A DNA stretch of 64,000 bases from Lineus longissimus (taxonomy: Eukaryota > Nemertea > Pilidiophora > Heteronemertea > Lineidae). The notes under the pieces are model-generated. The model was not told the origin of the DNA. It did not search any database and was given only the letters and a program-made list of their open reading frames with translations. Each line of letters opens with the position of its first letter. The stretch's first letter is position 1. Positions 53,610 through 62,639 of the stretch are shown piece by piece. The stretch spans positions 7,623,431 to 7,687,430 of the forward strand of contig NC_088322.1 in the NCBI RefSeq assembly GCF_910592395.1, read 5' to 3'. The position numbers and the translations under genes were made by a program.

Positions 53610-54380
53610 GGCTTACTGGACTTTGCGCAATATTTCGCCAAAAAACTATTCTACGCAACGGTACCTAGGTGACTTTTCCTATTCATAATACACAGCCTGT
53701 CCATCCTAGATCGTGGTTACATGGGGAGTAATCGTTGTAAAATTAGGCCAAACGCAAATACAGTTTACGCGGGTACCACTATGTTTACGATGCGAACAAG
53801 CCGTGTAAGTCATTATCCAGCATTTTTTCATTGAACATTTGCGGGTACAGCGTCACAGGGAGCAGCATTGAACGGTAAACAGGTTCACATCATATTCAGA
53901 CAACGGCTTGTAACGGCCATACAGGAAATGATTCGTATCAAAAACCGACGATCACAACTATTCGCTTGCTGAGAGTATACATTACGCGCATACATTACAT
54001 TCAGACATTTGAGCTTCCAATAATTTTGTTAATTTACGTGAGTACATTTTCAACCCCGAAAAGTGTGATGAAGTTATGCTTTTATTTAGTAAAAATCGGT
54101 AGGTATGTCCAACAAGACATGTGTCTCAGCTGCCTGGGTGGGTGTGGGTCATCACTCAAAAGTCGTTCTCTGCAATGCATGCAAGCACTGCGTGTGTGTT
54201 TGATTTGTGTACGCAATGTACGTTACCCTCTCTACTTCAAATGAATGAACCTCATAAGGGTTTGATTAATTAATTGTTTGTCGTACCTTCTTCGATCGAA
54301 GGCTAGAGTACCGGGGTAAAACATAATGGTCGCTCCCCCATTTCGCTCGTTTCGTTTCGTTGCGCAAAGTCCAGTAAGCC
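53610..54380. mobile_element. 771-bp element with 21-bp perfect TIRs and 9-bp TSD
   Basis: ggcttactggactttgcgca(a) at 53610 is exactly mirrored at 54360-54380. Both sides are flanked by gtctaacga (53601-53609, 54381-54389). The 9-bp duplication resembles that of the 1431-bp element, but the TIR sequence is different. Confidence 0.9.
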
Positions 54381-54394
54381 GTCTAACGACGGTG

Positions 54395-54465
54395 TCGTCG
54401 TACTTATCTCTTGAAAGAAATTCTTATCGCCCATTCCCTTGACCAATCCTTCAGCGAGATGACCA
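54395..54465 (-). pseudogene. Small duplicated coding fragment of the 55-kb gene
   Basis: 'gtacttatctcttgaaagaa' and 'attcttatcgcccat' match 55188-55250 nearly exactly. On the - strand both encode the GMGDKNFFQEIST segment. This is an isolated scrap from duplication. Confidence 0.75.
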
Positions 54466-54653
54466 CAGACCTTTGTACTTCTTTCTTCGTCGATCGTAAG
54501 GCGTAAACATGTCCCATACTAGTCAGCCGTCCAAACATCGCGAAGCTGGAGCTTAAACGCTGGACGTCAGTAGTATTACGATGACCCTGGGCTAAAGTTG
54601 ACCTATTAGCATCGACCTAGCAGCAACCCTATTGGTAAAGTATTGAAAATACT

Positions 54654-54659
54654 TTTATT
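54654..54659 (-). terminator. Polyadenylation signal AATAAA for the 55-kb gene
   Basis: On the - strand, CACCAATAAAAG lies ~390 bases after the stop at 55047. Its TAA is also the stop of the downstream open frame 54655-55053. Confidence 0.45.
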
Positions 54660-55053
54660 GGTGATAATAATCATATTCATTGATCGACTTGTGAAACCTT
54701 TTCTTTTGTGTCATTCTGAATACCCGTTGTCTAAAGAATGCTGACCCAATATATGTAGCCTCTAAGTCAGAATACATGTATATATCTTCATTCCTGTACT
54801 GTGTAGTGGTGGAGATGGAGTGGCTAGTGTTTTCGACTCTTGTTGTCAGTCTTCCTAGCCCCTTTTCCTCAACATCGGTGCCATGCGGGCCAGAATTGTC
54901 GCACTGAATATCATGGTGAATGAGACAGTTGTAGGGTGTGAGCTGGTATCTCCACTGCTGTGACGTCTTGCATTGGCGCATTGATAGACAAAATATGACA
55001 TTATTCAGAGAAAGATCTCCGTTGAGACGTACTTCCTCGTTTCTTCTCACATT
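54655..55053 (-). other. Open frame downstream of the 55-kb gene, possibly coding
   Basis: 131 codons without an ATG start. It follows a possible acceptor (gatatatacag|AAT) that overlaps the end of the preceding gene. Its last part, FRQRVFRMTQKKRFHKSIN, aligns with LRQPVFKMIYKNKKFSKSIN encoded near 61890-61815 on the same strand. That suggests protein-level conservation in a duplicate. It may be an alternative last exon or a frameshifted extension; otherwise it is 3' UTR. Confidence 0.4.
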
Positions 55054-56380
55054 CTGTATATATCTACTGAACTCAGTACTCTGGACGTTTTCTTCTGTGT
55101 CAGTATAAAGTGCATCAACGACCCATCAAAAGGGTTGAAATGTAAATGACAGAGACGAATATTTTTATTTCGAAGCGGAAGAACTGTACTTATCTCTTGA
55201 AAGAAATTCTTATCGCCCATGCCCTTGAAAAATCCTTCTACCGGATGACATGCCCTTCTTAGTTGAATCGCATGGGGTCCAGGGGCACCGAAAACAAACA
55301 AAACATCCTGATACAAATTGAATTTTACTTGGATATCATTAATATGTTCAATCCAGCTCGCCTTAATTTGGTGACCTTCATGGTGGAACATTTTCGTTAC
55401 AAAAAACGCGTATATCTTTGTTATCAGTCTAGAAACAATCTGGGGTTGGTATATGAAATGCTCAGTTACGTCAATCAAGGTGCTACTCAAAAGAACAAGA
55501 ATGCCGGAACTATTCAAACGCAGTTCCAGGTACCCGGTTTTGTTAATATATAGTTCGATGACATGATAAACAGTAGCAAAACTGCTTTTTCGGCGTTTGC
55601 AACTAATTGCAATAACACGTTCTCGCATCCCAATATCCACGACTGATTTCAATAAAGAGCAGGGATCAATTTTTGGCACAACAAGCTTCCCTCGGAAGCG
55701 ACCCTGTTCAGTGTCATAAAGGATACATGTAGGTCGTTCACGGCGCTGATGTGTCGAGATGTACATTAGGGCAAACTGTTTATAAAGCCTCTTTACAAGT
55801 CCAAAAACTTTCCGATAAAACGTTGTGTTGTGCAAGATACTATAGCGCCTCCTATCAAACGCATAAACCAGTAATCGATAATAAGGCATTGTTCTTGGAC
55901 TCTGAAGTGACCATATTCTTCCCGATTTTGGAATAAATTTCCAATCCGCATCGCCTTTTTCCGTTACCAGCGGTGGTATAAATTTTATGTTCTCTCGAAA
56001 CCTGGTATACAAGATTCTACTCTTTTCCTATAAAATACCCGAAAAGCATCCTTGAACATTCCTTGATGCAATAAAAATGCGTGATTTTTAAAGAAAACTA
56101 CTATTTACTCATAAAATTATTATTAGTAGTTACCTTATATCGGTTTCCTTTTCATGTACTTGTTCGATTTTTTACAAGCAAACTCGAGGTACAATTGAAG
56201 CCCCGTGATATTTTAAATCTCATGTAACACAAAATGCCCCGCAAATGGTAACCAAGCGTCTTGGCGACTATGATTTTGACATTACAAGATGCTCACCATA
56301 TTACGGAATATCAGTGATACGAACCACAGGTACCCTGGGTGGTGTTTAGCTTCCACAGCGACAAATGTGTACTTAACCAT
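55047..56380 (-). CDS. Unrecognised two-exon gene (family member B), 354 aa
   Basis: Exon 1 is 56380-56297: ATG in a good context (gaaATGG) with an in-frame stop upstream, encoding MVKYTFVAVEAKHHPGYLWF and eight more residues, then the donor ATG|GTGAGC. The intron is 56296-56028 (269 bp). Exon 2 is 56027-55047, acceptor gtattttatag, phase 0 throughout, stop TGA. The product is beta-strand-like in texture, basic, without a signal peptide, transmembrane segment or motif I can name. Residues such as GKLVVPKIDPC and ISTVLPLRNKNIRL align with the neighbour at 56685-57548, showing a tandem family. Codon use is unremarkable. A propeller-type fold is possible but only a guess. Confidence 0.6.
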
Positions 56381-56684
56381 TTCAAAATATGTTTACTGAT
56401 AGCAGCATGTTGATCAGTGACTCTTATTTGCTTATAAGATATGCTTTTATGTCGGGAAAATGAAGTTAAATCCTTTTATGTGCTTCTACAATAATGTATT
56501 TGCGGTGTGTCTCATGAACTCTCTGTATATTCCAAATAGCATCAATTGCTACGTTTTGCTCATTAAGTTTTCCCTGTATCCGTGGTATATTAAAATGAAT
56601 TTGTCTAGCTTCCTTAGTTTTGGTTTTAAACCCATTTTGTGGAAAACAACTAATTTCAATCCCACCTAAATGTGACTTTTTGCG

Positions 56685-57548
56685 TCAAGAGTAACGCCCA
56701 AAAAAGTAAAATGTCCCCAATTCAATGCCACATTTGGTGAGATAGAATTTACCTGGCCAAATAGTGGAAATGTGTCGCTGTGAAGTATGATTAAATCCCC
56801 TGTAATTAATCGCGGGGTATATCACGATGTTCATTTCCTTGCCGGCGTTGTTTGCAAGAAGGAATACAGCATTGTTGTGTAAGACTTTAAAACAGTACAT
56901 TTTATCTCGGTTCAGTTTTGCTGTGTAATTCACTGACAGCTGTATTTCGAGTTTACCATCAACGTATTTATGCATGGAATTATATAAAGTCACTCGAAAT
57001 AACTGATTTATGACGCACGCAAATGCGAAGAGGAGCATGTCCCGAGTCAACAGATGAATCTCTATATTACCCTTAGCATCATGAGCGCACGCTAAACATT
57101 TCTCAATCGTCGGAATAACTATTCTTCCAACTATTTTTCCTTTTCTGAAATCAAGGAGTTTTACTTTGGCAATAACGTATGTTTTCTTTGACTCGTCAAT
57201 ATGCAATATGAGAAGATAATTTGTTGCTACCACCGGGATGAGATGATATACACGTGAAGTCAGAAAGTATTTGCAGTTATAGACGACTCGACAGGCGTGA
57301 TCACCAGCCCTGTTTCCATAGCCAAGTACTCTAGTCCATGGAACGGGCTGTTCCGTGTAAGTTATAACTATCAGAGACCACACTGGATGAAATTCTACCC
57401 GAAGTCTTTTTTTATTCAGTTTATTAAACGCCGGAATGAGAGGACGCCTTCGAGTGGAGTGGTAACTTAGCCACAGACTGGGCTGGGGAATTACAACCAC
57501 CGGAAAAATATAGTACAAAATGTGATTGCATGTACCGGTAGATTGTTT
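56685..57548 (-). CDS. Unrecognised paralogue (family member C), 3' exon of 287 codons
   Basis: The frame is open from 57548, just after ttactaattacttag, which has a branch-point-like TACTAAT and an AG. As in gene B, the exon begins at phase 0 and has no ATG near the start, so an upstream exon is expected. I could not find it with confidence. Segments GKIVGRIVIPTIEKC and DGKLEIQLSVNY align with GRFRGKLVVPKIDPC and TGYLELRLNSS of gene B. The end, HISTIWPGKFYLTKC, aligns with EISTVLPLRNKNIRL. The stop is at 56685-56687. Function unknown. Confidence 0.55.
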   Translation of the reverse strand, partial: KQSTGTCNHILYYIFPVVVIPQPSLWLSYHSTRRRPLIPAFNKLNKKRLRVEFHPVWSLIVITYTEQPVPWTRVLGYGNRAGDHACRVVYNCKYFLTSRVYHLIPVVATNYLLILHIDESKKTYVIAKVKLLDFRKGKIVGRIVIPTIEKCLACAHDAKGNIEIHLLTRDMLLFAFACVINQLFRVTLYNSMHKYVDGKLEIQLSVNYTAKLNRDKMYCFKVLHNNAVFLLANNAGKEMNIVIYPAINYRGFNHTSQRHISTIWPGKFYLTKCGIELGTFYFFGRYS

Positions 57549-57739
57549 CTAAGTAATTAGTAATGACGTGATAGAAATATTCTGTGAAAACTCTTTTTTA
57601 ATAAGGAGTGTAACAACCTTACACGGTAATCTTGACATGTGGGATTAATTTGATAATATATGTTTTTCAATTTCAACGGTTTGTAATAAACAACATAAAT
57701 AAACAGTACGATAACAAATCTTACTGCCGAAAACGTAGA

Positions 57740-57776
57740 TTTCGTAATTCAAACCACCGGGCGTGACGTCGTCACC
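57740..57776. promoter_or_regulatory. CRE-like site in a GC-rich patch
   Basis: ccgggcgtgacgtcgtcacc contains TGACGTC and an overlapping inverted half (GACGTCGTCA). It lies directly before the ATG at 57777 and ~200 bases upstream of the gene C exon on the other strand, so it could serve either direction. Confidence 0.3.
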
Positions 57777-58025
57777 ATGGGAAAATATTCATCATTTTTG
57801 GTACCAAATTACAAAATGTTTAAATTGTCAGTTCATCATCAAGATTGCTTGGACTCCTCCAAACAGTTTGAAGAAAAAAAGGAATTGAATCAGAATGCTG
57901 AGAAGGTTGTTTTTGTGGATTTTCCAAAACAGAATTATAATTTAAATGTAATTCGCATTGGTACTGTACATCAACATTTATCGCCGAAAATTAGTTTGAA
58001 GTTGTCCAAAGATATCTTTTCTTGA
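57777..58025 (+). CDS. Hypothetical 82-aa ORF
   Basis: Starts CACCATGGG, an excellent initiation context, directly after the CRE-like patch, and is followed by AATAAA at ~58092. The product is polar with Lys/Gln/Asn-rich text (QFEEKKELNQNAEKVVFVDF) and no domain or signal peptide. It may be a small gene or chance. Confidence 0.3.
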   Translation: MGKYSSFLVPNYKMFKLSVHHQDCLDSSKQFEEKKELNQNAEKVVFVDFPKQNYNLNVIRIGTVHQHLSPKISLKLSKDIFS

Positions 58026-58153
58026 TGATTCCATGCAGTGCGCGACAGTGTTTTTAATCACAATTTGATATCAAAACACTACACCATTATGGAAATAAAG
58101 GTTTTTGAACTTCTAAATAAGCTTAAAATGTTTTTTCGGCATACCAAAATATG

Positions 58154-58571
58154 TAGTCCGCCGGCTTGTGTTCGCAAAATGGCTTTAAATGCGTCTTTCG
58201 GGTACAGTAGTTGTTAGAAATTACCTTAGAATTTAAAAACCGCCTGCTGCCAAACTTATTTTGGGCGGCCATCTTGAAATCCAATATGGCGTCCACCTGG
58301 CCTCGATTTCGATGGTTTCATTCGATTCTGCAGACCCAAAAACCTAGGGGTAGTTGTTCGAATCACGTGCGTGACGGCAGTAGAATTCGAGATATAGCCG
58401 AAAAAGTGTCATAATTGGCGGCCATTTTGAAATCCAAGATGGCCGCATTATAGCGTCACAAGAATAAGGCAACGGGCGATTTTTTACTTCTCAGGTCATT
58501 TCTGACAACTCCTGACATTTTCAACTACTGTACCCGAAAGACGCATAGAAATAACATAAGCCGACGGACTA
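58154..58571. mobile_element. 418-bp TIR element
   Basis: Left tagtccgccggcttgtgttc ... tgcgtctttcgggtacagta and right tactgtacccgaaagacgca ... ataagccgacggacta are complements over ~60 bases with a divergent centre. TA, or ATG, repeats at the borders. Inside, gcggccattttgaaatccaa / gatggccgc forms a further palindrome. Confidence 0.75.
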
Positions 58572-58690
58572 ATGCACCCCGTAGAGGTTTTTAGGTAAAC
58601 TAAAAAACCGAAATGGCTTTCGTTATTGTGAAAAATCTTTTACGGTTTTTTCACTGCATATTTGTGTTGGCCGATAAAGAATTAAAGCTT

Positions 58691-59029
58691 TTAAAAGCTA
58701 AAAGTCTTTCTTTCTAAGAGTGTACCTCGACAGAATATGAATACCTTTTTCTGATAGATCCGCGATCCTCGGAGTTTTACAGCCTCCTCCTTCTCCATAC
58801 ACGTTCCCTCCTTTTTACTCAGCTGACAAGTGATGTGATGCCGATTAGGTACAGTACTGAGCGTCGAACAATTCTTTCTCTGGTGGCAAAGGGTAGCACA
58901 GGCCAATACGGAGAAGACCTGCTGGTAGACAAAGTCTGGTGCTAAAATGCTCCAGTCGAAAATAACCTTTTTGAAATGCTCGCAATTATGAATTTGGCTG
59001 CCATCTTTATTTTCGATTAGCGTCATCAT
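58691..59029 (-). CDS. Small PAN/apple-domain-like protein or exon, 112 aa
   Basis: Starts ATGATG at 59029. Residues ~16-77 show C16, then SVLACATLCHQRKNC (C44, C48, C54), then C68 in CQLS, and C77. This is the cysteine and hydrophobic spacing of PAN/apple domains, which in extracellular proteins bind proteins or sugars. No signal peptide precedes it, so it is more likely one exon of a secreted protein, or a relic, than a whole gene. The C-terminal 25 residues look unlike a domain. Confidence 0.45.
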   Translation of the reverse strand: MMTLIENKDGSQIHNCEHFKKVIFDWSILAPDFVYQQVFSVLACATLCHQRKNCSTLSTVPNRHHITCQLSKKEGTCMEKEEAVKLRGSRIYQKKVFIFCRGTLLERKTFSF

Positions 59030-59890
59030 TATGCATGTTATGTACCTCTAGTTTTAATGGCCGATATATTGATCCTATAGCACTTGTTTCTGGGAGAATA
59101 GTTTCTGGAGACTGTCTGGTCAAGATCACATTTCGAAAATATACCGCTAAGCGCATCTACTGCTGGTATCTAACATTACATCAGCACTATCTTGTGTCAA
59201 AACTCTTTCAATCATAAAGTCAAAGAGGAGTCAATTTTTACTTTTTTACGGTGTATAAAGGATTGTTGATGGGGAGAGGGCATTGGGAATGATTACGCGA
59301 AACATTATAGCGGAAAATCTGTTGAAAATTGCTGACAACGCCAACACAGTCATGTACACACCCAGTAAGATATCGAAAACTACAGTCCCTCGCAAAAACT
59401 CGGCGAAATTGTGGCATGTATCAAAACCTACAAGAGACCTGAGAAATCACTTCTATCTTAGGCGAGTTCTCAAAGTTTCTCTAGATATTGAAAATGGCTG
59501 CGTCATATCAGAGTTTATTTGAAAGACTCTGGTCATACAAAGGTTACGTGGACAAACTATCTTATGCGGCGTCAACAGCCTCAAATCAGACTACCCGTCG
59601 CCGGTTCCAATCCCTTCCACGGTCATTCTTTCCGAGATTTTATTTCTTTTTTGGTGATGATATTTTTTTACCAAGAATGGACTGAAGCTACTTTCTCACG
59701 CCGTTCTTGTACCAATGTGGGTGAGCCTGTATCAGATGCTGGATGCCTGTATACTTAGTATCGCTGTGGCTGCTGAGGTATAACCCAACCAGATGGTGAG
59801 CCACTATCTTGGAAAGAAAACAGGGACCACCAGCTTGATTGGATAAACTACCAGAACCTGTCCATCACTACGAGACCACACTTTCAAGCC
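59030..59890. other. Gene-free stretch
   Basis: Several short frames overlap but none has splice context or a recognisable protein pattern. Confidence 0.35.
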
Positions 59891-59892
59891 CG

Positions 59893-59973
59893 GCGCACAC
59901 GCTGCAACTTTTGCTGCAGGACATCTGCAATTTGCCATGCAGCTATCTGCAACACATGTTGCAGCGTGTGCGC
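59893..59973. repeat. 81-bp foldback with 16-bp perfect arms
   Basis: gcgcacacgctgcaac (59893-59908) and gttgcagcgtgtgcgc (59958-59973) are exact complements enclosing 49 bases with further TGCAG motifs. It resembles, in miniature, the TTGCAACA-rich element at 46756. Confidence 0.8.
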
Positions 59974-60099
59974 GCGGCTGCATTTTTTGTGCATGACTTG
60001 ACATCCTAGTGTTGGCAATTTCCAAGCTTCGCTATTGGTAACTGTTGCTTAGTAATCGACTAGCGCTGTCGACTCATGTATGTACATTTGGTCATTTTC

Positions 60100-60830
60100 G
60101 GTTCACGGGGGGGGGGGGGGGCAAATGAAGCGGCGTCCAACTATTGGGAGATTGATCTTGCTGGCTGCAATTTTGATGCAGATAGGCCTATCTCGCCAGG
60201 CCATCTTTAGATGCCTTCTCGGTTTTAGGCACTTATCAACGGTAGGAACTGAGGGCATCACAGATGTTCTAACAACGCCATGTTGTCTGTCGATCACATG
60301 GTTTCTGTTTACCACGTTCCCAGGGATGACCGTCACACATTTATGAAGACAACAAGCGAAGGGCAGCCCTGCGAACGGGATTTATTGCTCATGTCGTTTT
60401 AAAGCCAGCACAGCAGGAGAATTCGTTGTTTTTTTCCAGTGAAAACAGCTTCCAACAGAACCGCAACTGCACCGATATCATAACGGTGGTGATTCAAATT
60501 GATATACCGGTAAGTGACCACAAATTCACTCGCTGAAGTCCGTGGCTAGTAAGACTAAGGAGAGAAATTAACTGAAAGAGTGCCTTTGACCCATACATAT
60601 TTCGACGAATTATTCCGACGAATCTAATGTGGCCGCAACTGGTGTATTTATTTGAATCCCATTCGCGATCCTCATTGTCAACCGACGAAATGGCAACCGA
60701 AACAGGTTATAGTCGTAAATGCACAAACACAATCAAAATTCACACACCTTGCGTACATCTCCCAACACTGATGCACTCACTCCAAACACGACACTGACTA
60801 AAGTGAAAAACGCGTTGCTACTCTCGTTAG
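60100..60830. other. Gene-free stretch with poly-G run
   Basis: A G-run of ~15 sits at 60108. The ORFs on both strands here are short and conflicting, and I cannot support a gene. Confidence 0.3.
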
Positions 60831-60834
60831 TCAA

Positions 60835-61125
60835 TCAGTACGGATTGCAATGAAAATAACAAAGAATTCGTTCGAAATCCTCGTTTGAACCTGTTCGTTC
60901 TTCTCTTGATTGTCGCGAGAAGGTGGTTGAGACATTATGCAAATCCAGCTCTATACATCCATCATTCTGCCGCCAATACACAGCCACACTAAACCTAGGA
61001 CTCGCATAAACCTGATCTTCGCATCTAACGGATAGGTCTTCCGAGTCCAAATTCAAACTGTTGATGATCTGTGTGACGGATTTCTTAGATATCGGACAGA
61101 ACAATGTTGGGTCAGTCGAATTCAA
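60835..61125 (-). pseudogene. Open frame, possible exon or relic in the duplicated block
   Basis: 97 codons on the - strand with coding-like composition (SVTQIINSLNLDSEDLSVRC, then VYASPRFSVAVYWRQNDGC). It has no ATG, with a stop just upstream and no good acceptor. It lies just past the 61350-61450 block that is duplicated at 54480-54540. Unrecognised; it could be a broken exon. Confidence 0.3.
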
Positions 61126-61349
61126 TATACTTTATTTTCTATGTTAACTCAGTATGATCATAGGCATGTTTTGCAACCATGGCAAATAGCTACGACTGGA
61201 ACGACCACTCGGAAGTATCCCATACGAAGTATATGCCAATGTATTTTATCGAGACGAAGGTTTTCCGGAAGAATTCCCCGATTCCTCGTGCAACTAAGTA
61301 CGTAAGCCGATTTACGAATATTGCGTTTGATCACACCGCAGACATTTGA

Positions 61350-61890
61350 ACTTCGTCGATCGTAAGCTTGGTAAGGGTTGCGCGGGAACGTATGCCTTAT
61401 ACCAGTCGATCAGCCGTCCAATCACCGCGAAGCTAAAGCGACGTCATGACGTCTTTCCTCGCAAAATAGGCCACTTTCCGGCAGTCACGAGTACAGCTTA
61501 GAGTGTGCAGGATTGGTAATGCGCCGCCAGTTTTACGTCACATGTTGATGCCAACTACGAATTATATGATATCTTACGAATGTTATGGTATTGATCACGG
61601 TAAAACAATGAAGGATTTGCGACATCGTTACATCCGCCAATACAGTTGTCTGTACTAATGATGCTAAGATAATAAATGATAGCAGAAAGCAGAATATACT
61701 CGTATTCAGATCGTCAATTTTGTATCTAAAATCCGGCAGTCAATAGCTTTGGAAAAAAATCAAAAGGCCTTATTGAAATTGGTATTGATAAGAAATTGAA
61801 AATGTTGGTGATGATTGATATTGATCGACTTGGAAAACTTTTTATTTTTATATATCATTTTAAATACAGGCTGTCTCAGAAAGTTCACCC
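61350..61890 (-). repeat. Duplicate of the 54.48-54.75 kb segment
   Basis: 'cttcgtcgatcgtaag' and 'cagccgtccaatcaccgcga' match 54489-54545. 'attgatcgacttggaaaact' and 'aaatacaggctgtctcaga' match 54676-54735. Order and orientation are kept, so this is a diverged duplicate of the 3' end of the 55-kb gene plus its flank, without the main exon. Confidence 0.65.
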
Positions 61891-62032
61891 ATGCAAGCTT
61901 ACGGGACAACTTATATCAAGAGTGATTATTTCTTGCTGATAATGTAGGCGTTGGATTTGCTGATGAGGATGATACACCTGCTCGCCACAATACGCAACTA
62001 CATTTTAAAGCTAGACTCATATAATGCATATA

Positions 62033-62210
62033 CAGTAGAACCTGTCTTAGCGGACACCTCTCTATTAAGGACAACCTCTCTATTAAGGACACCAGTTTTG
62101 GTCCCAAACTGGTTGTTTCCATTCAATTTGACCTCTCTAATCAGGACACCTCTCTATTAAGGACATCACTTGTCAGTCCCAAGGGTGTCCTTAATAGAGA
62201 GGTTCTACTG
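62033..62210. mobile_element. 178-bp MITE, 'CAGTAGAACC' family, TA duplication
   Basis: ta|cagtagaacctgtcttagcg ... gagaggttctactg|ta. The interior phrases (ggtcccaaactggttgtttc) are inverted relative to the 31019 copy. It includes a short internal duplication of 'cctctctattaaggaca'. Confidence 0.8.
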
Positions 62211-62639
62211 TACATGTAAGTGATTTTCACTTTCGTCGCGAGGCAGTTTTACAGACAAGCGTATGGTAAAACCCGTGCGTGCAAATTTCAGACGATCTAG
62301 AGTGTAGAGGCAAGCAATGTTAGATACATACGGTACCTGTGGCTTGGAAAATACATCAGGTCTACGTGATTATTTTTTATCTCGATCGATCACAGTCGGA
62401 AGTCCATCAGTCGAGATATTTCACTGTCCGTCCCAGTCACCGTAGAATGGCCATCACGTGATTTACTATATTAACATGAGAAAAGTTCTTTTTCCTCAAA
62501 TATCTTGATCGATGGACTTATCATCTCGATTGGTCGAGATAGTACCTCGTGCGACCAAGATGATTAGTCCATCACTCGAGATACTCCAGGAATTTTTTTT
62601 CATGTTAAAAAAATCATGTAATATCCGTTTCGAGTCACC

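Noticed and set aside
60080-60346. + strand 88-codon ORF with a hydrophobic stretch
   Set aside because: It runs through a poly-G tract and has a competing - strand frame of equal length. There is no other support.
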